Shown: one piece after another, positions 1 through 8,226 of the stretch
Numbering within the stretch: position 1 is the first letter of the stretch
Layout: every line of letters starts with the position of its first letter
Assembly: GCF_002855575.1 (NCBI RefSeq)
Contig: NZ_PKRQ01000006.1
Span: 124,001 to 188,000, forward strand
Source of the DNA: Tabrizicola sp. TH137
GTDB lineage: Bacteria; Pseudomonadota; Alphaproteobacteria; Rhodobacterales; Rhodobacteraceae
Direction of reading: 5' to 3'
DNA: 64,000 nucleotides
Notes under the pieces: model-generated
Database searches by the model: none
What the model saw: the letters and a program-made list of their open reading frames with translations, nothing else
What the model was told of the DNA's origin: nothing
Program-made: the position numbers and the translations under genes

Positions 1-1
1 C

Positions 2-1303
2 AATGGCGCGGTGAATGCCATCGTGTCGATGCCGGATGCGGATGTGCTGATGGATCAGGCGCGGGCGGCGGATGATGCGGTGCCTGCGGGTTGGCTGCAT
101 GGCATTCCGCTGGCGGTGAAGGATCTGGTGGCGGTCAAGGGGATGCGGACGACCTGGGGGTCGCCGATCTATGCCGATCATGTGCCTGCGGCGGATGACC
201 TGCTGGCGGCGCGGATGCGGGCGGCGGGGGCGATCTTCATCGGCAAGACGAACACGCCGGAATGGGGGCATGGGAGCCATTCCTTCAACCCGGTGCATGG
301 GGTGACGCGCAACCCCTATGACCTGACGCGCACGGCGGGGGGATCGTCGGGGGGCGCGGCGGCGGCGCTGGCGACCCGGATGGTGGCCGTGGCGGACGGG
401 TCGGACATGATGGGATCGCTGCGCAATCCGGCGGCCTTCTGCAATGTCTATGGCTTTCGGCCGAGTTACGGATTGGTGCCTGCCGATGCGGTGGGGGATA
501 CTTTCCTTGCCACCATGGCCACCGAAGGGCCGATGGCGCGGACGGTGGAGGATGTGGCGCGGCTGCTGGAGGTGCAGGCGGGGGTAAACCCGGAAGTGCC
601 TTTCGGGCGGGAGTCGGAGCCGTTCGGTGACCTTCTGGCGATGGAGATGCGGGGCAAGCGCATCGGCTGGCTGGGCGATTGGGGCGGGGCCTATCCTTTC
701 GAGCCGGGGATTTTGGAGTTATGCGAAGAGGGTTTGCGCGTGTTTGAGGGGATGGGGGCGGTGGTGGAACCGGTCGCCCCGCCCTTCCCGGCGGAAAAGC
801 TGTGGTTCGCCTGGACGACGATCCGGGCCATGCTGAATGCGGGCGACAAGCAGGCGATGGCGGCGGACCCGGCCAAGCGCGCGCTGATTAAGCCGGAGAG
901 CCTTTGGGAAATCGACCAAGGGTCGAAGGTGACGGCGGCGGAGTTTCATGCGGCGAGCGTGATTCGGTCGAAATGGTATGCGCGGGTGGCGAGGCTGTTC
1001 CGCACGTTCGACGCGCTGGTGATGCCATCGGCGCAGGTCTGGCCCTTTCCGGCGGAGTGGCGCTGGCCTCAGGCGATCGAGGGCCGGGCGATGGACACCT
1101 ATCACCGCTGGATGGAGGTGGTCATCCCGGTGAGCCTTGCCGGGTTGCCGTCGTTGAATGTGCCGGTGGGCTTTGGGGCGCAGGGCCTGCCGATGGGGAT
1201 GCAGGTCTTCGGGGCCTTCGGGACGGATGCGAAGGTGCTGGCCATGGGGCAGCAGTACCATCTGGCGACGGATTGGCCGGGGCGGCGGGTGCCGGTTCTT
1301 TAG
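2..1303 (+). CDS. Amidase-signature-family amidase, 5' end outside the window
   Basis: Amidase signature (AS) family serine hydrolase that cleaves an amide bond; the substrate cannot be told from sequence. The open frame runs in from the window edge (N-G-A-V-N-A-I-V, the family's usual N-terminal motif), so perhaps 40 residues are missing and the GTG at 11 is probably not the start. The Ser-cisSer-Lys triad is visible: Lys in IPLAVKD (about residue 37 of the visible part), the GGSSGG loop near 110-115, and the nucleophile Ser near 136 in GSDMMGSLR. The usual TGGS before the nucleophile is replaced by MMGS. The gene ends six bases before the convergent thpR gene. The family is sure, the substrate unknown. 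Confidence 0.9.
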   Translation, partial: NGAVNAIVSMPDADVLMDQARAADDAVPAGWLHGIPLAVKDLVAVKGMRTTWGSPIYADHVPAADDLLAARMRAAGAIFIGKTNTPEWGHGSHSFNPVHGVTRNPYDLTRTAGGSSGGAAAALATRMVAVADGSDMMGSLRNPAAFCNVYGFRPSYGLVPADAVGDTFLATMATEGPMARTVEDVARLLEVQAGVNPEVPFGRESEPFGDLLAMEMRGKRIGWLGDWGGAYPFEPGILELCEEGLRVFEGMGAVVEPVAPPFPAEKLWFAWTTIRAMLNAGDKQAMAADPAKRALIKPESLWEIDQGSKVTAAEFHAASVIRSKWYARVARLFRTFDALVMPSAQVWPFPAEWRWPQAIEGRAMDTYHRWMEVVIPVSLAGLPSLNVPVGFGAQGLPMGMQVFGAFGTDAKVLAMGQQYHLATDWPGRRVPVL

Positions 1304-1309
1304 CCGCGA

Positions 1310-1849
1310 CTAAAGATCGTAGCGGGCGAGTTCGGAATAGACGCTGCCGCGTTTCGTCAGGCGGGATTCGTAAAGGCAGAAATGGTCCACCACCCATTCG
1401 GGGGTGGTGAAGCTGCTGCCCTGCGCGATGGCGCGTTCGAGGCGGAAGCATTCCTCGGGTGGCGGCGGGGGGAAACGGCCCAGCGTGACATGGGGGGTGA
1501 AGCGGCGGCTTTCGGTGGCGATCCCGGCGCTGCGGGCGGCGTGGTCGAGTTTGGCCTGAAGGCGGGTGAGAGGTTCAGAGGGCGCGACGCCCGCCCAGGC
1601 CGCGCGGGGTTTCGCGCCGCCGAAGAGGCCAAGGGATTGCAGCGACAGGGGGAAGGGCGGGAGGCGGACCTCGGCGAAGCGCTCATGGGCGGCGTGGAGG
1701 ACGGGTTCGGGCTGTTCGCCGAGGAAGACGAGGGTGAGGTGGAAGCTGTCGGGATCGGTCTTTTGCGGGAGGGGCAGCAGGAATTGCTGCACGCGGAGGG
1801 CGGACAGGACCGGGTCCGGCAGGGGAAGGGCGAGGAAGGCGCGGATCAT
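1310..1849 (-). CDS. thpR: RNA 2',3'-cyclic phosphodiesterase (2'-5' RNA ligase family)
   Basis: 179-residue 2H phosphoesterase of the ThpR/LigT family, which opens 2',3'-cyclic phosphates on RNA ends. Both HxTx motifs are present: HLTL in the N-terminal third (after PDSF) and HVTL in the second half (RFTPHVTLGRF). The length fits the family. The ATG at 1849 overlaps the stop of the upstream deacetylase gene by 4 bp (ATGA), which fixes this start over the longer frame. It is the last gene of a three-gene minus-strand operon (glutathione peroxidase, deacetylase, thpR) whose ends all overlap by 4 bp, so translational coupling is likely. Confidence 0.92.
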   Translation of the reverse strand: MIRAFLALPLPDPVLSALRVQQFLLPLPQKTDPDSFHLTLVFLGEQPEPVLHAAHERFAEVRLPPFPLSLQSLGLFGGAKPRAAWAGVAPSEPLTRLQAKLDHAARSAGIATESRRFTPHVTLGRFPPPPPEECFRLERAIAQGSSFTTPEWVVDHFCLYESRLTKRGSVYSELARYDL

Positions 1850-2967
1850 CGGCGGGCCAGATGGGCGAGGCGGGTGGTGATCTCGGGTCGGACGGGGCCT
1901 TCGCGCGGGGGATCGAGCAGGGTTTCGGTCATGTGCGGTTCCGGGGCCGGGCGGGTGCCGCCCCCCCAGGAGAGGGCGCGCAGGATATCGGCCGCATCTT
2001 CGGGCAGGCGGTCGGGGATTTCCAGCCCAGCGAGCCTGGCCCAGAGCGCCGTCCAGCAGCGCCCCACGGACCACGGGTTGTAACCGCCCCCACCGAGCAG
2101 CAGGAGGCGCGGGGCAAGGGGGCGGATTTCGGTGAGCGCCTCCAGATAGGCGCGGTTGGAGAGGGCGAGGCGGGAAAGCGGGTCTTCCAGCAGGCTATCG
2201 GCCCCGGCTTGCAGGACGATGGCCTGCGGCGCATGGGCGGCGAGGCGGGGCAGGATGAGGCCGTGCAGGACGGCGCGCGCCTCGGTATCATTGTAGCCGC
2301 GCGGGACGGGCAGGTTGAAGGCATTGCCGCCCGCATCATCCGTCAGCGCCCCGGTGAAGGGCCAGCGGTTTTCCTCATGCACCGAGATCATCAGAAGGTC
2401 GGGGTCGCCCGCGAAGGCGGGTTCCACGCCGTCGGGGTGATGGGCGTCGAGATCGACATAGGCGAGGCGGGTGAGCCCGGCGCGGCGAAGGGCCATGAGG
2501 GCAAGCACAGGGTCGTTGAGGTAGCAAAAGCCGTTGGCGCGGTCCGGCAGGCCGTGATGGGTGCCACCGCCGGGGACGTGGATCGCGCCCGTGGCATGGC
2601 TGGCCAGCAGTTCGGCGGCCAGCATCACGCCGCCGGCGCCGGTCGCGGGGCGGCGGAACATCTCGGGGAACACCGGGTTCGAGGTCGTGCCCAGATGGTG
2701 GCGGCGGCGGGTGTCGTCATCGACGGTGCCCGTCGCCTCGGCCTGCTGGAGGGCGGCGAGATAGGCGGGGGTGTGGTAGGCGGTCAGCGCGGCGGGCTTG
2801 GCGCGCGGGCTTTGCCGGTAGTGCTGGGGGGGAAGCCAGCCGAGGGCCGTGGCGAGATCCATCACGGTCGAGACGCGCGGCACGCGGAGGGGGTGGTGCC
2901 GCCCGTAGCTGGAGCCGCGATAGATGGCGGAGCCGAAGAAGAGCGGCCCCGGCAGGGGGGATGTCAC
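1846..2967 (-). CDS. Histone deacetylase family protein (AcuC/acetylpolyamine amidohydrolase type)
   Basis: 373-residue class II HDAC-like zinc amidohydrolase; bacterial members deacetylate small acetylated amines or proteins. Motifs seen: GGGTHHG with the active-site His pair, DLDAHHPDG and GADSL supplying the Asp-His-Asp zinc ligands, and the C-terminal GGGGYN loop carrying the substrate-facing Tyr. The start chosen is the GTG at 2967, which overlaps the stop of the upstream peroxidase gene as GTGA; the longer open frame upstream has low-complexity shadow sequence. The 3' end overlaps thpR by 4 bp. The real substrate is unknown; deacetylation of acetylpolyamines or acetoin-type acetyl-CoA synthetase regulation are both known for relatives. 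Confidence 0.9.
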   Translation of the reverse strand: MTSPLPGPLFFGSAIYRGSSYGRHHPLRVPRVSTVMDLATALGWLPPQHYRQSPRAKPAALTAYHTPAYLAALQQAEATGTVDDDTRRRHHLGTTSNPVFPEMFRRPATGAGGVMLAAELLASHATGAIHVPGGGTHHGLPDRANGFCYLNDPVLALMALRRAGLTRLAYVDLDAHHPDGVEPAFAGDPDLLMISVHEENRWPFTGALTDDAGGNAFNLPVPRGYNDTEARAVLHGLILPRLAAHAPQAIVLQAGADSLLEDPLSRLALSNRAYLEALTEIRPLAPRLLLLGGGGYNPWSVGRCWTALWARLAGLEIPDRLPEDAADILRALSWGGGTRPAPEPHMTETLLDPPREGPVRPEITTRLAHLARR

Positions 2968-3494
2968 GGCAGCAGCGCCTCGATCCGGTCGGTCACGGGG
3001 CGGGCGGTGGGGCGCATCACGCTGCCCCAGGTGGCGACGACGGCACCCTCGCCATCCAGCAGCACCTTGTTGAAGTTCCAGGCCGGGGTGAAGCCTTCGG
3101 TTTCGGCCAGCCATTTGTAGAAGGGATGCGCCTCTGCCCCGGTGACGGGGGTGATGTCGGTCATCGGGATGGTGAGGTCGAAATTGACGGCGCAGAATTC
3201 CTTCACCTCTTCCGCGGAGGCGAGTTCCTGGCGGAAATCGTCGGAGGGCACGGCAAGGACGACGAGGCCACGGTCGGCATAGCTGTCATGCAGCGCCTGG
3301 AGATCGTCGAACTGGTCGGCAAAACCGCAGAGCGAGGCGGTGTTCACGACAAGGACGGGGCGGCCCTTGAAGGCATCGAGGTCGATCGTGCCGCCGTCGA
3401 TGGAGGGAAAGCTGAACCCGGCGAAGGCGGCCACAGGCAGGAGGGCGGCCAGGGCGGTGACGAGGGCAGAGGGAAAGAGGCGGGCGCGGGGCAT
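2964..3494 (-). CDS. Exported glutathione peroxidase family protein
   Basis: 176-residue thioredoxin-fold peroxidase with a clear Sec signal peptide (positive start, hydrophobic stretch, cut near VAAFA, about residue 25), so it should act in the periplasm. The peroxidatic Cys is in NTASLCGF (family NVASxCG), and the WNFNK block with the catalytic Trp and Asn is present. The position that normally holds the catalytic Gln in the NQF motif reads SDDF instead, so the tetrad is altered. It is the first gene of the operon with the deacetylase and thpR. It is probably a thiol (thioredoxin-dependent) peroxidase rather than a strict glutathione enzyme. Confidence 0.9.
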   Translation of the reverse strand: MPRARLFPSALVTALAALLPVAAFAGFSFPSIDGGTIDLDAFKGRPVLVVNTASLCGFADQFDDLQALHDSYADRGLVVLAVPSDDFRQELASAEEVKEFCAVNFDLTIPMTDITPVTGAEAHPFYKWLAETEGFTPAWNFNKVLLDGEGAVVATWGSVMRPTARPVTDRIEALLP

Positions 3495-3641
3495 AATCGG
3501 ATGTCTCGAAAGCTGTGATGGCCGGGAGATAAACCGGGCGGCGCGCGGGTCAAATCAACTCTGCGCGGGCGGGGACGGGCGCGCAGGGCCGTGCCGAATG
3601 GCCATGTCTTGCCGCGGTCCGGACAAATTTCCGTGTTTTTC

Positions 3642-3671
3642 TTGGTGTTTGGTCACAAGCCATGCCATATT
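3642..3671 (+). promoter_or_regulatory. Possible sigma70-type promoter of the Nudix gene
   Basis: TTGGTG at 3642-3647 and CATATT at 3666-3671 are separated by 18 nt in an AT-richer patch of the gap between the divergent peroxidase and Nudix genes. The implied leader is about 45 nt. The match is weak and is given only because nothing better lies in the gap. Confidence 0.25.
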
Positions 3672-3722
3672 GTCGGCAGAGCAGGAACCCCGGACAAGAA
3701 CCGGATCGAACGATCGGGCGGG

Positions 3723-4214
3723 ATGATGAAAGGCAGCGGCAACAGCCAGATGTTTGGCCTTGGCGAAGACGGGCCGCGCAGCCAGTACGGTGCGCTGTGC
3801 TGGCGCATGCATCGGGGGCGGGTGGAGGTTCTGTTGATCACCAGCCGCGATACCGGGCGCTGGGTCATTCCCAAGGGCTGGCCCATGGCCGACAAGCGGC
3901 CGGAAGAGGCGGCGGCGCTGGAAGCCTGGGAAGAGGCCGGGGTTACGGGTGAAAGCGCCGGTGCGGCGCTGGGTCTTTATTCCTATGACAAGGCGCGCAA
4001 GTCCAAGGAGGCGCTGCCCTGCGTGGTGTCGGTCTATCCGCTGAAGGTGGCGCGGCTGGCGGCACGCTTTCCGGAACGGGCCGAACGGCGGCGGCGCTGG
4101 TTCAGCGCCGAACGGGCCGCGCGGCTGGTGGCGGAACCGGAATTGCGGGCGCTGCTTCTGCATCTGGCCAGCGACCCCGCCGCGTTGCAGCCGGACGCGG
4201 TTGCATCTGCCTGA
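3723..4214 (+). CDS. Nudix hydrolase
   Basis: 163-residue Nudix-fold phosphohydrolase. The Nudix box is present from GWPMADKR to EAWEEAGV (about residues 58-80), with the metal-binding EAWEE core; the Arg of the REUxEE consensus is replaced by Leu. The sequence before the box (ITSRDTGRWVIPKGWP) is of the diphosphoinositol-polyphosphate phosphohydrolase-like type common in alphaproteobacteria. Two ATG codons in a row (3723 and 3726) are plausible starts; the frame upstream is open but reads as non-coding. The substrate is not determinable. It is a single-gene unit divergent from the peroxidase operon. Confidence 0.9.
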   Translation: MMKGSGNSQMFGLGEDGPRSQYGALCWRMHRGRVEVLLITSRDTGRWVIPKGWPMADKRPEEAAALEAWEEAGVTGESAGAALGLYSYDKARKSKEALPCVVSVYPLKVARLAARFPERAERRRRWFSAERAARLVAEPELRALLLHLASDPAALQPDAVASA

Positions 4215-4223
4215 AATCCGGTC

Positions 4224-4251
4224 TTGACTGCGCGGCCGGGGCCTTTAGCTC
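4224..4251 (+). promoter_or_regulatory. Possible promoter of the DUF1178 gene
   Basis: TTGACT at 4224-4229 followed 16 nt later by TAGCTC at 4246-4251, in the 124-nt gap before the DUF1178 gene. The -35 is close to consensus and the -10 is poor. Confidence 0.3.
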
Positions 4252-4338
4252 CGCCCCTGAGGAACCGGACAAGACCGCAGCGACAGACCTGCCCATGACG
4301 ACCCAAGGCCCGACCATGCAGCCCTTCGGTGATCCGCG

Positions 4339-4758
4339 ATGATCCGTTTCAGCCTGAAATGCGACCAGGACCACGGCTTTGAAAGCTGGTTCCCCTCGGG
4401 TGCGGCCTATGAGTCCCTGAAGGCGGCGGGCCATGTGTCCTGCCCGGTCTGCGGGTCGGTGGTGGTGGAGAAGGCGCTGATGGCCCCGGCTGTGCGCCCG
4501 GCGCGCGAGGAGGCGGGGCCGCTGCGCGGGGCGGAGACGCCGATGGAACAGGCCATCGCGGCGCTGAAGAAGCAGGTCGAGGAAAATTCCGAATATGTCG
4601 GCATGAACTTCGTCGCCGAGGCGCGGCGCATCCATCAGGGCGAGGCGCCGGAGCGATCCATCCATGGCGAGGCGCGGCCGGAGGAGGCGAAGAAGCTGAT
4701 CGAGGAGGGGGTGCCGGTGGCCCCCCTGCCCTTCCTGCCCGCCCGCAAGGTGCAGTGA
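4339..4758 (+). CDS. DUF1178 family protein
   Basis: 139-residue member of the DUF1178 family, widespread in alphaproteobacteria and of unknown function. The N-terminus MIRFSLKCDQDHGFESWF and the CPVCG pair near residue 35 form a probable zinc-ribbon knuckle with the Cys at position 8. A helical charged middle follows (MEQAIAALKKQVEENSEYVG, then FVAEARRIHQGE), which is the family's hallmark block, and a short Pro-rich tail ends in FLPARKVQ. Full length for the family. It converges on the ferredoxin gene with a 30-nt gap. Confidence 0.9.
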   Translation: MIRFSLKCDQDHGFESWFPSGAAYESLKAAGHVSCPVCGSVVVEKALMAPAVRPAREEAGPLRGAETPMEQAIAALKKQVEENSEYVGMNFVAEARRIHQGEAPERSIHGEARPEEAKKLIEEGVPVAPLPFLPARKVQ

Positions 4759-4788
4759 GCGCCGCCCCGAAGGACGGCGCGGCGGGGA

Positions 4789-5112
<324 letters not shown>

Positions 5113-5233
5113 TCAAGCCCTACCAGTTTCGCCAGACACGCGTTTCCTGACGCCCAGATAGGCCATCCGGGGCGGATTTGCCAGTGGGGTCAGTGGACGG
5201 GGGGGGTTGGCGGCGGGGCCGGGGAAGCGGTCC

Positions 5234-5249
5234 GCGTTAAGGTTAACGC
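5234..5249. promoter_or_regulatory. GCGTTAA-GG-TTAACGC palindrome
   Basis: Perfect 7-bp inverted repeat with a 2-nt centre in the gap upstream of the ferredoxin gene. It holds two TTAA(C) half-sites of the kind bound by CtrA, but the spacing is not the TTAA-N7-TTAA of the known CtrA box. Function unknown. Confidence 0.3.
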
Positions 5250-5270
5250 CCCCTGCCCCCACTTTCTGTC

Positions 5271-5331
5271 GAGAAATATCCTCGGGGGGTGAATTGGCGC
5301 AAGGCGCCAAGAGGGGGGCAGACAGCCCCCC
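5271..5331. repeat. Intergenic hairpin element (GAGAAATATCCTCGGGGG type)
   Basis: The block begins GAGAAATATCCTCGGGGG, then carries two hairpins: TTGGCGC/GCGCCAA (5294-5310, loop AAG) and GGGGGGC/GCCCCCC (5313-5331, loop AGACA). The second part is similar to the reverse complement of the gap at 53.4 kb, and the first part recalls the GAGTATTT element at 60.6 kb. These look like members of a dispersed intergenic repeat family. It lies upstream of both flanking divergent genes, so it is not a simple terminator. Confidence 0.5.
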
Positions 5332-5352
5332 TGCAACGGTGCGGCCGGGCGC

Positions 5353-5388
5353 TTGCCCTGAAGCGAAGGATGTTCTATCTTTGTTCTC
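5353..5388 (+). promoter_or_regulatory. LexA-box promoter (GTTC-N7-GTTC) of the orphan OB-fold gene
   Basis: A perfect alphaproteobacterial SOS box GTTC-N7-GTTC lies at 5372-5386, ending two bases before the ATG at 5389. A promoter can be drawn through it: TTGCCC at 5353-5358, a 17-nt spacer, TATCTT at 5376-5381 inside the box. The predicted start of transcription falls on or next to the ATG, so the message would be leaderless. LexA bound here would cover the -10 region. The box is seen directly; the promoter and leaderless reading are inference. Confidence 0.8.
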
Positions 5389-5850
5389 ATGACCCCATGG
5401 CTGACCCCCGCCCTGCCCCCCGCCCGGCCCGGAGCCCCTGCCCTGCCCGCCCGGCAATGGCTGGCGCGTGACCGCCGTCCCGGCGACTGGCCGCGCCCGC
5501 CTTCGGCGCTGGTGGCGGCGCGGCTGGACGAGCCGCCGGCAGGGGCGCGGGTCTGCGTGGCGGGGCTGGTGCTGGTGCGGCAGCGGCCCGGCACGGCGAA
5601 GGGGGTGATCTTCATCACGCTGGAGGATGAGACGGGCACCTGCAATGTGGTCGTCTGGGCGAAGGTCTATGAACGGTTCCGCCGCGCGGTGATCGCGGGG
5701 CGGATGCTGCGGGTGACGGGCCGGGTGCAGCGCGAGGCGGGCGTGGTGCATGTGGTGGCCGAGGGGATCGAGGATCTTTCGGCGATGCTGGATCAGCTTC
5801 TGCGTCCCGATTTCCGGCATGACGGGGTGCGGGCCGCCGATCAGCCCTGA
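5389..5850 (+). CDS. Orphan OB-fold protein matching the C-terminus of error-prone polymerase DnaE2
   Basis: 153 residues. From about residue 55 ([16 protein letters not shown], then [38 protein letters not shown]) the protein matches the last domain, an OB-fold, of DnaE2/ImuC translesion polymerases. The polymerase, PHP and helix-hairpin parts (about 900 residues) are absent, and no imuA or imuB lies nearby. The first 50 residues are Pro/Ala/Arg-rich and unrecognised. The frame is intact, has normal GC-rich codon use, and is led by a perfect LexA box. It is either a remnant of a lost imuA-imuB-dnaE2 cassette that kept its SOS promoter, or a functional stand-alone DNA-damage OB protein. The homology is strong; the role is unknown. 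Confidence 0.8.
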   Translation: MTPWLTPALPPARPGAPALPARQWLARDRRPGDWPRPPSALVAARLDEPPAGARVCVAGLVLVRQRPGTAKGVIFITLEDETGTCNVVVWAKVYERFRRAVIAGRMLRVTGRVQREAGVVHVVAEGIEDLSAMLDQLLRPDFRHDGVRAADQP

Positions 5851-5939
5851 CATGCGGCCCTGCGGGCTTTCGGGCCGGGCGCTTTGCCGTTATGGTGCCG
5901 AACCGTGATCCGGGCGAACCGGACGGGCAGCGAGGTGGC

Positions 5940-6479
5940 ATGAAACGGGCAGTGATGGGTCTTGGCCTTGCGGTGGCGGCACTGGCTGCCTGCCAGGGGA
6001 CGGGGGTGCCGAAGGCGCCCGGACGGCTGGACCTTTCGGCGGAAGTGGTGCGGCTGGATCGACCGGGGCCGCCCGCCCGGCCCGAAGGGGCCTGCTGGGA
6101 AAGCGACGTGACGCCTGCGGTGATCGAGACGGTGACCGAACAGGTGGTGGTGACCCCGGAAGAGAGGGATGCCGAAGGCCGCATCCTGACCCCGGCCAGC
6201 TATCGCACCGATACCCGCGCCCGCATCGTGCAGGACCGCGAGGAAGTCTGGTTCCGCGCCCCCTGCCCTGCGGATTACACGGTGGATTTCGTGGCCAGCC
6301 TGCAACGCGCGCTGAAGGCGCGGGGCTATTACCTGCTGCCGCTGACGGCGCAGATGGATGACGGCACGCGCGATGCGGTGCGGCGGTTCCAGGCGGACCG
6401 GGGGTTGGACAGCCCGCTCCTGTCGCTGGCGGCGGCGCGGGATCTGGGGCTGCTGCCGGTCGGTCTGGACGAGTTGTGA
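5940..6479 (+). CDS. Lipoprotein with C-terminal peptidoglycan-binding domain
   Basis: 179 residues. The N-terminus MKRAVMGLGLAVAALAAC has a lipobox (LAAC, Cys 18), so it should be acylated and exported. Residues from about 120 (YTVDFVASLQRALKARGYY to AVRRFQADRGL) form a PG_binding_1 repeat that binds peptidoglycan. The middle (about 45-110) has no family I recognise. The ATG at 5940 follows GAGG and fits the signal sequence; the longer frame from 5892 does not. It probably anchors the outer membrane to the cell wall or senses it. It converges on degP across a strong bidirectional terminator. Confidence 0.85.
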   Translation: MKRAVMGLGLAVAALAACQGTGVPKAPGRLDLSAEVVRLDRPGPPARPEGACWESDVTPAVIETVTEQVVVTPEERDAEGRILTPASYRTDTRARIVQDREEVWFRAPCPADYTVDFVASLQRALKARGYYLLPLTAQMDDGTRDAVRRFQADRGLDSPLLSLAAARDLGLLPVGLDEL

Positions 6480-6486
6480 CCATGGC

Positions 6487-6518
6487 AAAGGGGCGGCGGG
6501 TTGCCCCGCCGCCCCTTT
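6487..6518. terminator. Bidirectional terminator between the lipoprotein gene and degP
   Basis: A perfect 14-bp inverted repeat (left arm 6487-6500 starting AAAGGGGC, right arm 6505-6518 ending GCCCCTTT) with loop TTGC, lying between two convergent genes and giving short A/T tracts on both sides. A smaller hairpin (CCCGCC/GGCGGG, 6525-6539) follows. Confidence 0.85.
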
Positions 6519-6540
6519 CCTTGACCCGCCAGAGGCGGGA

Positions 6541-8046
6541 TCACTGTTCCGCCGCGCCCTCTTCGATGGAGAGCGCCACGAAGCGCGGGTCGCCTGCGCG
6601 GCGCACGAGGAGGAGGAGCGACTTGCGCCCGGCCTCGCGCGCCTCGGTCACCCGATCTTCCAGATCCTGAAGGCGGGCGACGGGCTGCTGGCCCGCTTCG
6701 GTGATGACGTCGCCTTCGCGCAGACCCTTGCCATAGGCTTCGGAGGCCGCATCGACGGCGGTCACGGCCAGGCCTTCGCTGCCATCGGGCAGGCCGAGCT
6801 GCTGGGCGATTTCGGGCGTCACGGGGGCCAGCGTCAGGCCGAGCAGTTCGAGGTTCTGCGGCTCGGCCGGGGCTTCGGCGGCGGCGGGGACGGCCTCTTC
6901 GGCCTCGGCCTCTTCGCGGCGGCCCAGGGTGACGGAGAGCGTGGTGGATTTCCCGTCGCGCAGCACGACGACCGGGACGGCAGAGCCGACCGGGCTGTCG
7001 GCCACCTGCCGCGTCAGGTCGCGCGACGAGGCGATGGCGGTGCCGTCGAAGGTGGTGATGACATCGCCCGCCTGCATGCCCGCGTCACGGGCCGGGCCTT
7101 CCGGCACGTCGGTCACGAGGGCGCCGGCGGCTTCGGTCAGGCCCATCGCCTCGGCCACGTCGGGGGTGACATCCTGGATGCGGACGCCGAGCCAGCCGCG
7201 GCGGGTTTCGCCGAATTCGCGGAGCTGATCGACCACCTTGGTCACGACATTGGAGGCCATCGAGAAGCCGATGCCGATGGAGCCGCCATTGGGCGACAGG
7301 ATGGCGGTGTTCACGCCGATCACCTGCCCGTCCATGTTGAAGAGCGGGCCGCCCGAATTGCCGCGGTTGATGGCGGCGTCGGTCTGGATGTAGTCGTCAT
7401 AGGTGCCGGACAGTTCGCGCCCGCGGGCGGAGACGATCCCCGCCGAGACGGAGAAGCCCTGGCCGAGCGGGTTGCCCATGGCCATGACCCAGTCGCCCAC
7501 GCGCATCAGATCGGAATTGCCGAACTGGACGTAGGGAAGCGGTTCGTCGGAGGTGACCTTGAGGAGCGCGATGTCGGTCTTGGGGTCCTTGCCCACGATT
7601 TCGGCCTTCAGCCGGTCGCCGGAGAAGAATTCGATCTCGATCTCATCCGCGCCTTCGATGACGTGGTTGTTCGTCACGATGTAGCCGTCTTCCGAGATCA
7701 CGAAGCCTGATCCCAGCGCCTCGGACCGGCGGGGTTCGGAGGGGCCGCCGGGGCCACCTTCCGGGTTCATGAAATCGCGGAAGAAATCCTCGAAGGGGGA
7801 GCCTTCGGGGACCATCGGGCCGCCATCGGTGGGGGCGGCGACCATGGCAGAGGTGGTGATGTTGACCACCGAGGGGCTGATCTGTTCGGCCAGATCGGCA
7901 AAGCTTTCCGGCGCGCCACGCGCGGAGACATCAAGCGCAGACCCCAGCGCGAGCGACAGGCCCAGCGCAAGCGCGAGGAACACGCGGGGGACAGGACGCG
8001 GTGCCGCGGCGAGGCGGGCCGCAGGGGACGGGATTGAGGGATGCAC
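6541..8046 (-). CDS. degP: Do-family periplasmic serine protease (DegP/HtrA)
   Basis: 501-residue HtrA protease/chaperone that degrades or refolds damaged envelope proteins. Order: signal peptide (hydrophobic core about 20-38), trypsin-like domain with His128 (TNNHVIEG), Asp158 (DPKTDIALLKV) and Ser231 (NRGNSGGP), then two PDZ domains (about 275-375 and 395-495). The GTG at 8046 is chosen because AAAGGAG lies 6 nt upstream; a longer frame from 8067 is possible. It follows hflKC and DUF2065 on the same strand, a common alphaproteobacterial arrangement of membrane protein quality-control genes. A 180-nt gap suggests its own promoter. Confidence 0.95.
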   Translation of the reverse strand: MHPSIPSPAARLAAAPRPVPRVFLALALGLSLALGSALDVSARGAPESFADLAEQISPSVVNITTSAMVAAPTDGGPMVPEGSPFEDFFRDFMNPEGGPGGPSEPRRSEALGSGFVISEDGYIVTNNHVIEGADEIEIEFFSGDRLKAEIVGKDPKTDIALLKVTSDEPLPYVQFGNSDLMRVGDWVMAMGNPLGQGFSVSAGIVSARGRELSGTYDDYIQTDAAINRGNSGGPLFNMDGQVIGVNTAILSPNGGSIGIGFSMASNVVTKVVDQLREFGETRRGWLGVRIQDVTPDVAEAMGLTEAAGALVTDVPEGPARDAGMQAGDVITTFDGTAIASSRDLTRQVADSPVGSAVPVVVLRDGKSTTLSVTLGRREEAEAEEAVPAAAEAPAEPQNLELLGLTLAPVTPEIAQQLGLPDGSEGLAVTAVDAASEAYGKGLREGDVITEAGQQPVARLQDLEDRVTEAREAGRKSLLLLVRRAGDPRFVALSIEEGAAEQ

Positions 8047-8226
8047 TCCGAACTCCTTTCGTTTCACGGTGCCGCGCGTACCACTGACCGGCCGGGCGGC
8101 GGAGCACGTTTCCGATCATCAGGTAGGCAGCGCGAAACGCAATGCAAACCGGGTCGCGCCCTCTCAACAGCATGTGAACCTGCGGGGGGAAATGTTTCAA
8201 GGGCCGAATGCGGCCGAGGGGCGCGG

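Noticed and set aside
5389-5850. Full error-prone DNA polymerase gene
   Set aside because: Only the C-terminal OB-fold is encoded; neither strand nearby holds the polymerase domains.
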